A stretch of 64,000 nt of DNA from Chryseobacterium shigense (GCF_014207845.1 NZ_JACHLC010000004.1:186001-250000), one strand, 5' to 3'; positions 18,079-27,597 are shown, numbered from the stretch's first letter. Notes: generated by a model not told the origin, from the letters alone. A program made the numbers and translations.

Positions 18079-18100
18079 AAAGCCGGAAGTTTCCGGCTTT
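18079..18100 (+). terminator. Terminator of the GG-leader peptide gene
   Basis: AAAGCCGGAA and TTCCGGCTTT form a perfect 10-bp stem with a two-base loop, followed by ATCTTTTTC. Confidence 0.9.
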
Positions 18101-18226
18101 ATCTTTTTCATTTTTCTGCCAAATTTTCACATCCACACATAAAAGTCTGCCATTTCAGCCACCGCCATCTCATGGCATACATTTAGAGAATTATTAGACA
18201 GAAATAATTAAAAAAATAAATATATT

Positions 18227-18505
18227 ATGTCAGTAAACTTTAAACCATTGGCAGACAGAGTTCTGATAGAGCCAATCGCAGCAGAAACTAAAACAGCATC
18301 AGGAATTATTATCCCGGACACTGCAAAGGAAAAGCCGCAAGAAGGTACTGTAGTAGCAGTAGGTCCTGGTAAAAAAGACGAACCTACAACTGTTCAGGTA
18401 GGTGACAAAGTACTTTATGGAAAATATTCAGGAGCTGAATTGAAATTGGAAGGTAAAGATTACTTAATCGTTAAGGAAGGAGATCTTTTAGGAGTGATTG
18501 GATAA
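18227..18505 (+). CDS. groES: Co-chaperonin GroES
   Basis: A 92-residue protein of standard length with the usual pattern: [16 protein letters not shown], the mobile loop [16 protein letters not shown], and the C-terminal [14 protein letters not shown]. It caps the GroEL ring during ATP-driven folding. It is followed, unusually, by a four-helix-bundle gene before groEL; the 447-bp gap between groES and groEL is otherwise expected to be short. Confidence 0.98.
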   Translation: MSVNFKPLADRVLIEPIAAETKTASGIIIPDTAKEKPQEGTVVAVGPGKKDEPTTVQVGDKVLYGKYSGAELKLEGKDYLIVKEGDLLGVIG

Positions 18506-18538
18506 AAGCAGTAGGCATTAGGCTATAAGCAATAGGCA
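18506..18538. repeat. Left flanking repeat of the inserted four-helix-bundle gene
   Basis: A degenerate run of GCAGTAGGC, GCATTAGGC and GCAATAGGC words begins directly at the groES stop and runs into the ATG of the next gene. AAGCAGTAGGC (18506-18516) is an inverted match, 10 of 11, to GCTTACTGCTT at 18915-18925 on the other side of that gene. Confidence 0.75.
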
Positions 18539-18898
18539 ATGAGAGACTACAAAAAATATGACACCTGGAAAATTGCCCACGAGTTGGTAAAAGAAATTTA
18601 TATTATTTCTGAAAATTTTCCAAAATCAGAGCTTTTTGGTTTAACGTCTCAAATAAGAAGAGCAGCAGTTTCTGTTCCAACAAATATTGCAGAAGGCTGC
18701 GGAAGAGCTACAGACAAAGAATTTGCAAGATTTTTAGAAATAAGTATAGGTTCTACAAACGAAACCGAATATTTACTATTCCTTTCCTGTGATTTAGGTT
18801 TCACTTCCGAAGACCAGCTATCAGGCCTTAATCCAAAACTGAATTTAATCAGACAAAAAATTATACAACTTAGAAAAAAATTATTAAATAATAATTAA
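18539..18898 (+). CDS. Four-helix-bundle protein (S23/IVP-like) inserted in groESL
   Basis: A 119-residue all-helical protein of the TIGR02436/23S rRNA-intervening-sequence family: it begins MRDYKKYDTWKIAHELVKEIY and has SQIRRAAVSVPTNIAEGCGR and the FLEISIGSTNETEYLL helix. Members are often found inside 23S rRNA intervening sequences or as isolated intergenic copies, and their function is unknown (established for the family). Here the gene sits between groES and groEL, its start codon arising from the left repeat (GGCAATGAG) and its stop followed by inverted GCTTACTGC words. This fits a small mobile or repeat-associated cassette. Confidence 0.9.
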   Translation: MRDYKKYDTWKIAHELVKEIYIISENFPKSELFGLTSQIRRAAVSVPTNIAEGCGRATDKEFARFLEISIGSTNETEYLLFLSCDLGFTSEDQLSGLNPKLNLIRQKIIQLRKKLLNNN

Positions 18899-18910
18899 CA
18901 GCTTCAGGGC

Positions 18911-20578
<1,668 letters not shown>

Positions 20579-20607
20579 CAGCGTGTCGCTGAGACAATTT
20601 AATATAT

Positions 20608-20638
20608 AAACCGTTCTGCTTTTGTGGGGCGGTTTTTT
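20608..20638 (+). terminator. groEL terminator, copy 1
   Basis: AAACCG...CGGTTTTTT hairpin with G-U pairs in the upper stem, ending in a T run. The same terminator recurs after the groEL fragment at 21862-21890 and near 27562-27594. Confidence 0.85.
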
Positions 20639-20788
20639 ATTTTGTAGATAACTCTTTTGTTTATCATTTATTATATACTATTGCGTTTATCCAAAAACAA
20701 CTAAAAATAAACCGCTGTTTAACAAGCAATTGTACAATACACATATGAAATAAGCGCAATAATATATATGTGATATTTGCGCAATGCG

Positions 20789-20815
20789 TATATTTGGACG
20801 TTATCTGTAATTGCA
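20789..20815 (+). promoter_or_regulatory. Cassette-type junction with embedded promoter, upstream of membrane protein gene
   Basis: TATATTTG (20789-20796, exact TAnnTTTG) is followed by GAC and then GTTATCTGTAATTGCA (20800-20815). The last 16 bp are inverted, 15 of 16, at 21668-21683 right after the gene's stop. Related junctions occur at 24917, 26254 and 27712. Confidence 0.65.
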
Positions 20816-20839
20816 AAACCAATATCTCGCAAAAAATAA

Positions 20840-21667
20840 ATGACTTTATTAAATGTAATTTGGCCCGCTATTTATGTTAGTGAAGAAGTTCAAAAATTTT
20901 GGTATTTAATTTTCCTTACAATAATTATTGAAACCATAACTATTTATGTATTTCTTAAAATTGGTTGGAAAAAATCTGTGCTAATGTCAATAATCGGAAA
21001 TTTAATTTCTGGATTTCTTGGAACTCTTGTGATGATGTTTGCAATGTTAATTTGGCATTTTGCAATTGATAGATTTCTTCCAAATGCAACTTTTGACAAA
21101 TTTAACTGGATTGCAACTTATTTTTTGATGTGTTTGGGAAGTGTGTGTATTGAAACTTTCGCTATATCAAAAATTTTCAAATTCAGTTTTAAAAAATTAT
21201 TTATTCCTCTTTTAATTGGAAATGCTTTAAGCTATTCATTTATAGTATTTGCAGCAACAAAAGAAAACGATGTAAAACAAGCTAAACAAAAGCGTATTGA
21301 AAATGTTTTTTATAAACCATTAAAAAATAATTATACCTTATTAAACAAAAAAGATGTAATGTTTTACACTGCAAAAATTGAAATAGAATACGATGAAAAT
21401 AATAAAATTTCAAATATCAGTTATCCATTGGAAATAATTTTTAAATATGATTATAGGGACTACTTTATAGATTTTCCGTTTGAACTTCGATTATCGACAG
21501 ATGAAAATTACACCGAAATTGGAAACGGAAGAAAAATAATTTATCTTGACAAACTTTCTGATACTGTAAAAGTAGTCCTTGAACAAAAAAATCCCGATGA
21601 AAACATTGGTTGGACAAAACCAATAATTACTGACACACTTAAATTCGTTCGATCAAAAACCGAATAA
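20840..21667 (+). CDS. Orphan membrane protein, cassette-borne
   Basis: A 275-residue protein with four or five hydrophobic helices in residues 1-140 and a soluble, Lys/Glu/Asn-rich C-terminal half of predicted beta character. I do not recognise the family. It is clearly more AT-rich than groEL next door and uses many AAT, AAA and TTT codons, which suggests transfer. The gene is packed between 16-bp inverted repeats, 20800-20815 before it and 21668-21683 directly after its stop, and then between two copies of the groEL 3' end. Confidence 0.75.
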   Translation: MTLLNVIWPAIYVSEEVQKFWYLIFLTIIIETITIYVFLKIGWKKSVLMSIIGNLISGFLGTLVMMFAMLIWHFAIDRFLPNATFDKFNWIATYFLMCLGSVCIETFAISKIFKFSFKKLFIPLLIGNALSYSFIVFAATKENDVKQAKQKRIENVFYKPLKNNYTLLNKKDVMFYTAKIEIEYDENNKISNISYPLEIIFKYDYRDYFIDFPFELRLSTDENYTEIGNGRKIIYLDKLSDTVKVVLEQKNPDENIGWTKPIITDTLKFVRSKTE

Positions 21668-21709
21668 TGCAACTACAGATAACATTGTATTGGCAAAATA
21701 TGGGTTAAG
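21668..21709 (+). repeat. Right cassette boundary fused to groEL tail
   Basis: TGCAACTACAGATAAC (21668-21683) is the inverted partner of 20800-20815. It continues ATTGTATTGGCAAAATATGGG, a sequence that recurs in part at 26956 and 27521, and then passes directly into the groEL 3' copy. Confidence 0.65.
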
Positions 21710-21832
21710 GTTGCCCTTGAAAACGCAGCTTCTGTTTCCGGAATGCTTTTAACAACCGAATGTGTAATCACTGAAGTAAAAAAAGACGAACCAGCTATGC
21801 CAATGGGCGGTGGAATGCCGGGAATGATGTAA
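21710..21832 (+). pseudogene. Duplicated 3' end of groEL
   Basis: The 123 bp encode the last 40 GroEL residues and the stop, in frame and without gaps relative to 20456-20578. The two copies differ at eight bases, all at third codon positions and all synonymous. There is no start or upstream groEL sequence, so it is not expressed as a chaperonin. The lack of non-synonymous changes shows that both copies diverged as parts of working groEL genes, so one of them came from another genome. Confidence 0.9.
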
Positions 21833-21861
21833 CATCGTATCGCTGAGACAATTAATATACT

Positions 21862-21890
21862 AACCGCTCTGCTTTGTAGAGCGGTTTTTT
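21862..21890 (+). terminator. groEL terminator, copy 2
   Basis: AACCGCTCT and AGAGCGGTT form a fully paired 9-bp stem with a 7-base loop and a T run. It follows the duplicated groEL end at the same distance as the first copy. Confidence 0.85.
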
Positions 21891-22072
21891 ATATATCGTT
21901 CAGTTGTCAGCCTTATAATTTCCTTTATTTTTAGGCTCATCATTAGTATGAAAAAATATGAAATTTTATTTTTTACATCGAATTAGTTACGTATATTTAA
22001 CTTAATGACATTTTAATCCATTACAATGATTGAATTTGGGTCTTACAAGCAATTTTATTCAACAAAACTAGA

Positions 22073-23452
22073 ATGATAGAAACAAAAGAAATAAGCGAAA
22101 AACAGAAGGATTATATTTTAACTATAGAAGAAGACCATTTCAGAGATTTAAAGGCTATAGATATCAGACCAGGAAAACTTACAAAAACAATTTCCGCTTT
22201 TGCTAATACGGTTGGTGGGGAAATCTACATTGGTATTGACGAGATAGAAGTCTCTGGCGTTAAAACTCGTCAATGGAGGGGTTTTGCAGATGTAGAAGCA
22301 GCTAATGGTCACATTCAAATATTTGAAGAACTTTTTCCACTTGGAACAGATTTCACTTATACATTTTTAACTGCTGCGGGACAAATTGGGTTAGTTTTAC
22401 AAATCGGAATTCTTAAAACCAAACAAATTGTAAAAGCTTCTGATGGGATACCTTATATAAGACGTGGTGCACAAAGTTTACCTGTTGAAACAGCTGAAAA
22501 ATTAACTAGACTACAATTAGACAAAGGTGTCTCTTCATTTGAAGATAACACACTAGATGTTCCTCTTGATTTTGTTTCAGATTCACTTACCATTTACAAG
22601 TTTATGATTGAAGTGATTCCAACTACTGAGCCAATACCTTGGTTAAAAAAACAGTTATTAATTAAAACCAATCACCCAACTGTCGCAGCTGTTATGCTAT
22701 TTGCCGACAATCCACAAGCTGCTCTTCCAAAACAAAGTGGAATTAAGATTTATAGATACATGACAAAAGAATCTGTTGGGATACGAGAAACACTTGCGTT
22801 CACACCTATTTCAGTAGAAGGTTGTGCCTATGAACAAGTTTATGAAGCTGTTGCCAAAGTGACCGAGATTATTCAAACAATTAAAGTTTTTACAGAAGAT
22901 GGTGAAACGACAATTCATTATCCAAATGAAACATTGCATGAGATTATTACAAATGCAGTTCTACATAGAGATTATAGTCTTGCCTCTGATATACATATAA
23001 GAATATTCGATAATCGAATTGAAGTTGAGAGTCCAGGTAGATTACCAGGACATGTCACAACAGGAAATATATTAAAAGAACAATTTGCAAGGAATGGAGC
23101 TATCGTAAGATTAATTAATAAATTTCCAAACCCACCTAACAAAGATGTTGGTGAAGGGTTAAATACGGCTTTTGATGCTATGAAAAAACTAAAGTTGAAA
23201 GAACCCTTAATAGTTGAAAAAGAAAATTCAGTTCAAGTATTGATTAGACATGAGTCATTAGCCTCACCAGAAGAAGTTATTATGAAATATTTAGAATCTA
23301 ATCCTTCTATCAATAACAGAACAGCAAGAGAACTTTCTAATGTTGGCTCAGAAAATACTATGAAACAAATTTTCTACAGTCTACGAGACAAAGGATTTCT
23401 TGAACAAACTCCTGGAACTCAAGGTCGAGGAACTACGTGGAGAAAAAAATAA
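22073..23452 (+). CDS. AlbA_2/Schlafen-type ATP-binding regulator
   Basis: A 459-residue protein. The N-terminal part (residues about 20-130) is an AlbA_2 domain: ISAFANTVGGEIYIGIDE and PYIRRGAQSLPV. The middle resembles a GHKL-like ATPase fragment (NETLHEIITNAVLHRDYS near 285-302, and VESPGRLPG). The C-terminal 60 residues look like a winged helix. The architecture is annotated as 'ATP-binding/RNA-binding domain' protein, and AlbA_2 proteins are frequent in defence and mobile regions. Its place next to the groEL insertion fits an accessory gene. The biochemical function is unknown. Confidence 0.85.
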   Translation: MIETKEISEKQKDYILTIEEDHFRDLKAIDIRPGKLTKTISAFANTVGGEIYIGIDEIEVSGVKTRQWRGFADVEAANGHIQIFEELFPLGTDFTYTFLTAAGQIGLVLQIGILKTKQIVKASDGIPYIRRGAQSLPVETAEKLTRLQLDKGVSSFEDNTLDVPLDFVSDSLTIYKFMIEVIPTTEPIPWLKKQLLIKTNHPTVAAVMLFADNPQAALPKQSGIKIYRYMTKESVGIRETLAFTPISVEGCAYEQVYEAVAKVTEIIQTIKVFTEDGETTIHYPNETLHEIITNAVLHRDYSLASDIHIRIFDNRIEVESPGRLPGHVTTGNILKEQFARNGAIVRLINKFPNPPNKDVGEGLNTAFDAMKKLKLKEPLIVEKENSVQVLIRHESLASPEEVIMKYLESNPSINNRTARELSNVGSENTMKQIFYSLRDKGFLEQTPGTQGRGTTWRKK

Positions 23453-23611
23453 ATTTCTGGTAATAGATTTTTAACAAAAGTAAATTTCAAGTTTTGATTT
23501 AAAAATTGCTTTTGTAAATCCTAATTACACAAAGTTCCTTGTCTTTAAGTCTATAAAACAAAATTGCCTTTATAACCAAGCTCGAAAGTTTGATACTTTG
23601 GAGCTTATTTT

Positions 23612-23836
23612 TTATTCTATTTTAAAATCAAATAATTCTTGAGGATGAACTTCTAAGCCCTTAGCTAGTTCCTGTAGTGTAGAGATTCTTAAATCAACCT
23701 CTCCTTTTTCAATTTTGCTGATATTACTGTGGTCTACATCACATTTTTGAGCTAACTCCCGATAGCTTAATCCCAACTTCTTTCTAAATTTTTCAACTCT
23801 TTTACCAAAAGCTATTCGAAACTCAATTCTATCCAT
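23612..23836 (-). CDS. XRE-family regulator, module A
   Basis: A 74-residue single-domain Cro/CI helix-turn-helix protein (GKRVEKFRKKLGLSYRELAQ, then DHSNISKIEKGE as recognition helix, then VHPQELFDF). It is divergent from a structured RNA and orphan gene that begin about 95 bp away. A 20-bp palindrome (23883-23902) between them is a likely operator, implying autoregulation and control of the RNA. Compared with its counterpart at 28891-29142 the fold and ending are conserved, but the recognition helix differs. Confidence 0.88.
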   Translation of the reverse strand: MDRIEFRIAFGKRVEKFRKKLGLSYRELAQKCDVDHSNISKIEKGEVDLRISTLQELAKGLEVHPQELFDFKIE

Positions 23837-23882
23837 TGCAATACCATTATCAAAGCAATTTGGAAAGTTTACAATAAAAAAA

Positions 23883-23902
23883 TGTAGTTGAATTAACCTA
23901 CA
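23883..23902. promoter_or_regulatory. Probable operator, module A
   Basis: An imperfect 20-bp palindrome with outer arms TGTAG and CTACA and an AATT centre lies 15 bp upstream of the TATATTTG box at 23918-23925. Module B has a different palindrome at the equivalent position. Confidence 0.55.
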
Positions 23903-23917
23903 ATTAAAAAATTATAT

Positions 23918-23925
23918 TATATTTG
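23918..23925 (+). promoter_or_regulatory. -7 box of the module A RNA
   Basis: TATATTTG matches TAnnTTTG exactly and is conserved, with following sequence, in module B at 29222-29229. Transcription would begin near 23932, just before the first conserved hairpin. Confidence 0.65.
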
Positions 23926-23931
23926 TACAAT

Positions 23932-24330
23932 AAGCTACAATAAATGTAGCTTTGCGATACTTCAAAGAAATATAGAAGCTATTGCTTAGAATCTCAACTT
24001 GAAAACTGGTAATTTAAAGTACACGAGAGGATAAGTAAACAGCTCACGACCTAGGCGTGGGCTCTCTTATCTGTGTACAGGTATACCAGTACCTCAAGTT
24101 GGATATTGTAGAGTCTCATGCCGTTTTTATTTTCATGCTGTTCTGTTTTTCTACAATCATCTTTTTCTAAGCCTGCTTTACAACATAAAGTATCATGATA
24201 CGGTACAATGGGGTGTACAATCCATTGCGGCTTTAGGGCTTTTAGAAAACACAAATTCTATCATATTCATTCGGCTTGTATGGGCAGGAAGTTCAGGCGG
24301 GCTTCCTCCTTTACGGCCAATAAAATCGTA
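23932..24330 (+). ncRNA. Structured leader or noncoding RNA, module A
   Basis: Nearly the same sequence as 29236-29635. Elements in order: hairpin GCTACA/TGTAGC (23934-23950); AAGC-TATT-GCTT (23976-23987); a long nested stem made of CAACTTGA/TCAAGTTG (23995-24002 with 24094-24101), ACTGGTA/TACCAGT (24005-24011 with 24084-24090), GTACAC/GTGTAC (24019-24024 with 24073-24078), GGATAAG/CTTATCT (24029-24035 with 24066-24072) and AGCTCACG/CGTGGGCT (24041-24048 with 24056-24063) with loop ACCTAGG; palindrome GTATCATGATAC (24190-24201); and a 3' hairpin AGGAAG/CTTCCT extended by GGC/GCC (24273-24318). Three pairs of the GTACAC stem and one of the outer stem change to other Watson-Crick pairs in module B. 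The 3' end and any processing are unknown; it could be an mRNA leader. Confidence 0.75.
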
Positions 24331-24350
24331 CAGTAAAAAAATACAAACTC

Positions 24351-24875
24351 ATGAAAAAAAACAGAACAGACCTTCATTCCCGGCTTGGGAAAGACCGGAA
24401 GAAATATTGTGGCATACAGCTAATGGAAAACCATTTTAAGCTCAATGACCTGACAGCATCCAAAGAGCTGCTAAACGACATTATAAGTTATGCGGTAAAA
24501 AGAAACAGCTGGATAAAAGAACATCCGTCCGTTATCCTTCATTTTCAGCAGGCGATGCGGTCATTTATCCGTGCAGGTTACTTCATAACGTTGCAGGAAA
24601 AGAAAACAACTACAGTTCCCAAATTGGAAAATGTTTCTCCGTTGGTTCTTGGTTTGCTTTCGGAGAAGGAATACCAAAATCCCCTGTTGGTCTTTAAAAA
24701 AGCATTCAGAGAATACAGCATCAAGGAATTTGATTATTTTATTTCCGGAATGGTCTATTTCTCACTGGGAATCTACAACAATCTACCGGAAAGGAATATG
24801 ATAAGCCCGTACATTCACCTGACTAAAATGCTGGACGCAGCGTACCTTATGATTGAAAGGAGAAAGAAGAAATAA
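24351..24875 (+). CDS. Unrecognised helical protein, module A
   Basis: A 174-residue, strongly basic protein predicted to be mostly helical. It starts MKKNRTDLHSRLGKDRKKYCG, has a central QQAMRSFIRAGYF segment and a well-conserved end LLSEKEYQNPLLVFKKAF followed by EFDYFISGMVYFSLGIYNNLP. I cannot assign a family. The copy at 29657-30196 is nearly identical in the second half and differs mainly around residues 83-95 and at the C-terminus. It begins 33 bp after the 3' hairpin of the structured RNA, so the RNA may be its leader or a partner RNA. Confidence 0.8.
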   Translation: MKKNRTDLHSRLGKDRKKYCGIQLMENHFKLNDLTASKELLNDIISYAVKRNSWIKEHPSVILHFQQAMRSFIRAGYFITLQEKKTTTVPKLENVSPLVLGLLSEKEYQNPLLVFKKAFREYSIKEFDYFISGMVYFSLGIYNNLPERNMISPYIHLTKMLDAAYLMIERRKKK

Positions 24876-24902
24876 CATTCCTAAAATTTCATAGGTCTTA
24901 AT

Positions 24903-24938
24903 ATTGGCGTAATATGTAAATTTGGATGGTATGTGTCA
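24903..24938 (+). promoter_or_regulatory. Cassette-type junction with embedded promoter
   Basis: ATTGGCGTAATATG then TAAATTTG (24917-24924, exact TAnnTTTG) then GAT and GGTATGTG. It aligns with the junctions at 20789, 26254 and 27712, but the last box is GGTATGTG rather than GTTANCTG and I find no inverted partner downstream. Confidence 0.55.
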
Positions 24939-24961
24939 TCTTAAAAACTATATTGATAAAA

Positions 24962-25300
24962 ATGAACACTGATAATTTATTTGAATTAATAAAAGAATTA
25001 AACTCTCAACCGGTAAAATTTAGATTAAAATTAAAAAATAAAGATAAAAATTTAACTTGGGAAGATTGGATTATTAATCCTACTGGGAATTATATTGAAA
25101 CCGGACAGACAGGACCTAATATTATAAACAAAATTGAATATATTGAAATAAATCCCATAGAGGAAAAAAACATTGGAAAATTAGTTCCTAAAAAAATGAT
25201 AAATCATAGCTTGGAAATTATTAAAATTATCGAAAGTAAAAACATAAATTTTAAGCAATGTGAAAACACAATAAAAATTGAAATAAAAGTTGAAGAATAA
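24962..25300 (+). CDS. Small orphan protein in accessory region
   Basis: A 112-residue protein when started at the ATG at 24962; an in-frame ATG at 24926 lies inside the junction repeat and is not used here. It contains LTWEDWIINPTGNYIETGQTGPNIINKIEYIEINPIE, suggesting a small alpha+beta fold, possibly immunity-protein-like, but I do not recognise it. Very AT-rich. Its stop lies one base before the next gene's ATG, so the two are probably co-translated. Confidence 0.65.
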   Translation: MNTDNLFELIKELNSQPVKFRLKLKNKDKNLTWEDWIINPTGNYIETGQTGPNIINKIEYIEINPIEEKNIGKLVPKKMINHSLEIIKIIESKNINFKQCENTIKIEIKVEE

Positions 25301-25301
25301 A

Positions 25302-26201
25302 ATGAAAATCAACCTTTTTCCCAACTTATATATTTGGCTGTTATTAATAGCTTTACCGGAATTTGTATTTTCACAATCAACCGACTTTACCATTCGGGAT
25401 GTAAAGTTTGAAAGTCAGGGCATCACTCTTGCAGGTTCCATTTTAGAGCCTGAAAAACCATTGGCAGCAGTGGTAATTGTTCACGGTTCCGATCCGGTAA
25501 AAAGAGAAATGGAGTTTGCAAAGCGTCTTGCCAAAGAAGGTATTGCCGTACTCACCTATGACAAACGTGGCGTGGGAGAATCCGGCGGTGTGTATGTAGG
25601 GCCATCTGTCGGCACGAATAATATCGACACTGCCAATCTTACTTTATTGGCTCACGATGCAAATGCAGCCGTAAAAACATTTCAAACCTATTTGAAGGAT
25701 AAAAAAACACCCATTGGATTAGTGGGTTTCAGCCAGGCCGGATGGATCATCCCGATTGCAGCGAGCAAAAATCCACAAGTTGATTTTATGGTTTTATTTA
25801 GTTGCCCTACCATTACAACACTGGAACAGCTTCGGTTTCAGTTTTATACTAATGGAAACAATAATTTCTGGGAAAATCACACAGAAGCAGATGCCATTGA
25901 GCATACCAGAAATGATCCGGACAAATATCAATTTGCAGCGACAGATCCAAAAACCTCTCTGAACATGCTTTCAATTCCCGGGCTTTGGCTTTTTGGCGAA
26001 AAAGATATACAGATTCCTGTAAAGTTGTGTATAGAACAATTAAATACACTTAAAACACAAGGCAAGCCTTTCGAGTATACTCTTTTTTCTAAACTGGGGC
26101 ACAATACTTCTTCCGGCAACGATACGGCACCTTTTGATATTGCTGTACAATGGATAAAGCAGAAAGCCTTGAATAGCAAAAAATCTAAACTTTCAAAATA
26201 A
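25302..26201 (+). CDS. Secreted alpha/beta hydrolase (S33-like)
   Basis: A 299-residue protein started at the ATG at 25302; a TTG at 25290 would overlap the previous gene. A signal peptide (MKINLFPNLYIWLLLIALPEFVFSQ) precedes a serine hydrolase domain with HGSDPVKRE near 61-69, nucleophile elbow GFSQAG at 142-147 (Ser144), Asp in FGEKDIQIP and His in KLGHNTSS. It resembles the dienelactone hydrolase/serine aminopeptidase group with broad ester or amide substrates. Its composition is less AT-rich than the surrounding orphan genes. It lies between two cassette-like junctions. Confidence 0.85.
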   Translation: MKINLFPNLYIWLLLIALPEFVFSQSTDFTIRDVKFESQGITLAGSILEPEKPLAAVVIVHGSDPVKREMEFAKRLAKEGIAVLTYDKRGVGESGGVYVGPSVGTNNIDTANLTLLAHDANAAVKTFQTYLKDKKTPIGLVGFSQAGWIIPIAASKNPQVDFMVLFSCPTITTLEQLRFQFYTNGNNNFWENHTEADAIEHTRNDPDKYQFAATDPKTSLNMLSIPGLWLFGEKDIQIPVKLCIEQLNTLKTQGKPFEYTLFSKLGHNTSSGNDTAPFDIAVQWIKQKALNSKKSKLSK

Positions 26202-26209
26202 AAACCAAA

Positions 26210-26275
26210 ACAACATTAGCGCAATTGTACATAGTGTATATTGGCATAATGCGTAAATTTAGATGTTAACTGTAA
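26210..26275 (+). promoter_or_regulatory. Cassette-type junction
   Basis: CCAAAACAACATTAGCG, then ATATTGGCATAATGCG, then TAAATTTA (26254-26261, one mismatch to TAnnTTTG), GAT and GTTAACTGTAA (26265-26275). The first part recurs almost unchanged at 27673-27690. Confidence 0.6.
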
Positions 26276-26285
26276 TTTTATCATA

Positions 26286-26951
26286 ATGAAAAGAATACTA
26301 CAATTTATATTATTAATTAGCTCAATTAGTTTGTTTTCTCAAAATTTGGAGAAAAAAATATCAGACGAAATTTGTACCTGTTTAGGAAATGTAGAAAACT
26401 TAAAAGATCCCGAAAAAAAACTGGAAGAATGTGCCCAAAAAAGTTTTGACAATAACTATACTGAAATTGTTAAAAAATTTAATGACCCTCAGAATACCCA
26501 CACAAAAGACATTGAAGATTATTACGTATCTATTGAAGGACTTTTGCTAAGTAATTGTAAAAGTTTTTTAGAATACAGAAAAAAAGAATTTGTCCGCGAA
26601 AAGCAAGAAAGCATCTCCAATTGTGATGATATTAAAACAGGAATCTACTATTATGAAACGCTGCAAAAAACAGAAAAATCGTACCTGACATTTACAAAAA
26701 ATGAAGTTATCGAAACAAGAAAAAACAATGTTTATTCTATTAATAAAATTGAATGGGTTGATAAGTGCACGTACAAATTAAATCTGCTGGAAACCAACAG
26801 TAATTATGATGAAACCTATCTCAAAAATAAATCACTGACTTTCAGGGTAATTGAAAATTCCCCAACCTACTTTGTTGTACAAACCGAATATTTTGAAAAT
26901 GGCGGTTTAAATAATGTGAAAATTTTTAAACTTCCTTTTATCAATAAATAA
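26286..26951 (+). CDS. Secreted orphan protein
   Basis: A 221-residue protein with a signal peptide (MKRILQFILLISSISLFSQ). The N-terminal half is helical with Cys pairs (EICTCLGNVENLKDPEKKLEE, CAQKSF, SNCKSF); the C-terminal half has a beta pattern with WVDKCTYKLNLLE. I do not recognise a named family. The signal peptide, size and a similar C-terminal half (KIEWVDKCTYKL against KWIGKNKFELEF) make it a possible distant relative of the protein at 30531-31199. It directly follows a cassette junction. Confidence 0.7.
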   Translation: MKRILQFILLISSISLFSQNLEKKISDEICTCLGNVENLKDPEKKLEECAQKSFDNNYTEIVKKFNDPQNTHTKDIEDYYVSIEGLLLSNCKSFLEYRKKEFVREKQESISNCDDIKTGIYYYETLQKTEKSYLTFTKNEVIETRKNNVYSINKIEWVDKCTYKLNLLETNSNYDETYLKNKSLTFRVIENSPTYFVVQTEYFENGGLNNVKIFKLPFINK

Positions 26952-26952
26952 A

Positions 26953-26985
26953 ACAACATGGTATTGGAAAAATACGGGATTAATA
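26953..26985 (+). repeat. Cassette right-end repeat, degenerate
   Basis: AACAACATGGTATTGG then AAAAATACGGGATTAA starts two bases after the stop of the upstream gene and resembles the ACATTGTATTGGC word at 21682 and 27520. The CAGNTAAC arm expected before it is absent. Confidence 0.5.
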
Positions 26986-27062
26986 TCAGAATTGAAAGCC
27001 CTCTCCTACTTTTTCACCACTATTTCTCCATTTCACATCTTTAGTAATAAGTTAAAATAAAA

Positions 27063-27506
27063 ATGAGTTATTATCAATTCAACTTTTATCACAACAAAGA
27101 ATACCTTTCAATCATTAAGATAGAAATAATAAAACTCATTGAAATATATGATGAAGAAATTAATTACTATAAAAAATTTTGTAAAAACCTCCCTAAAGAT
27201 GCACCAAGACATACTGAGTATAATTCGATCTTGAATATTAGATCTGAATTAGTTGAAGCATTAAATAATAACAAAAATTTGGATTTTAAAGATAACACAA
27301 ACTACATAGCATCCTTTTCACAGAAGACTGTAAGAAAAAATGAATACATTTCTATCTATTGTGTTAAATGTAAAACTTATTATAGTAGAGACGAAATTAA
27401 TTCAGAAAATTGGTCAATTGGTTCAGGATTAATTGCTTCAGGAGGAAAAACACTATTTTGTAAAGAACATCATATGTTATTTGGATGGATGGAATGGAAC
27501 TCTTAA
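27063..27506 (+). CDS. Orphan protein with possible zinc ribbon
   Basis: A 147-residue, AT-rich gene. The N-terminal 90 residues look helical (a run of IEIIKLIEIYDEEINYYKKF). The C-terminus carries YCVKCKTYY and later LFCKEHHMLFGW, i.e. CxxC about 35 residues before CxxH, which could bind one zinc ion. No family recognised. Its stop is followed within 11 bp by the CACAACATTGTATTGGC repeat, then by a copy of the groEL terminator. Confidence 0.65.
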   Translation: MSYYQFNFYHNKEYLSIIKIEIIKLIEIYDEEINYYKKFCKNLPKDAPRHTEYNSILNIRSELVEALNNNKNLDFKDNTNYIASFSQKTVRKNEYISIYCVKCKTYYSRDEINSENWSIGSGLIASGGKTLFCKEHHMLFGWMEWNS

Positions 27507-27516
27507 AAGAACATCG

Positions 27517-27535
27517 CACAACATTGTATTGGCAA
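27517..27535 (+). repeat. Cassette right-end repeat
   Basis: CACAACATTGTATTGGCAA matches the right boundary at 21682-21696. As there, it runs straight into groEL-tail-derived sequence. Confidence 0.6.
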
Positions 27536-27539
27536 CGGT

Positions 27540-27597
27540 CAGCGACCGAGGCAATTTAATATACTAACCGTTCTATTTTTATAGGGCGGTTTTTTGT
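27540..27597 (+). terminator. groEL-type terminator, copy 3
   Basis: CAGCGACCGAGGCAATTTAATATACTAACCGTTC and the following GGGCGGTTTTTTG parallel the sequences after both groEL 3' ends (20579-20638 and 21833-21890). The coding part of groEL is not present here. Confidence 0.7.

Noticed and set aside
23932..24875. Type III toxin-antitoxin or retron assignment for the RNA-protein module
   Set aside because: No tandem RNA repeats as in ToxI-type antitoxins, no ToxN-like motif, and no reverse transcriptase gene in the module.
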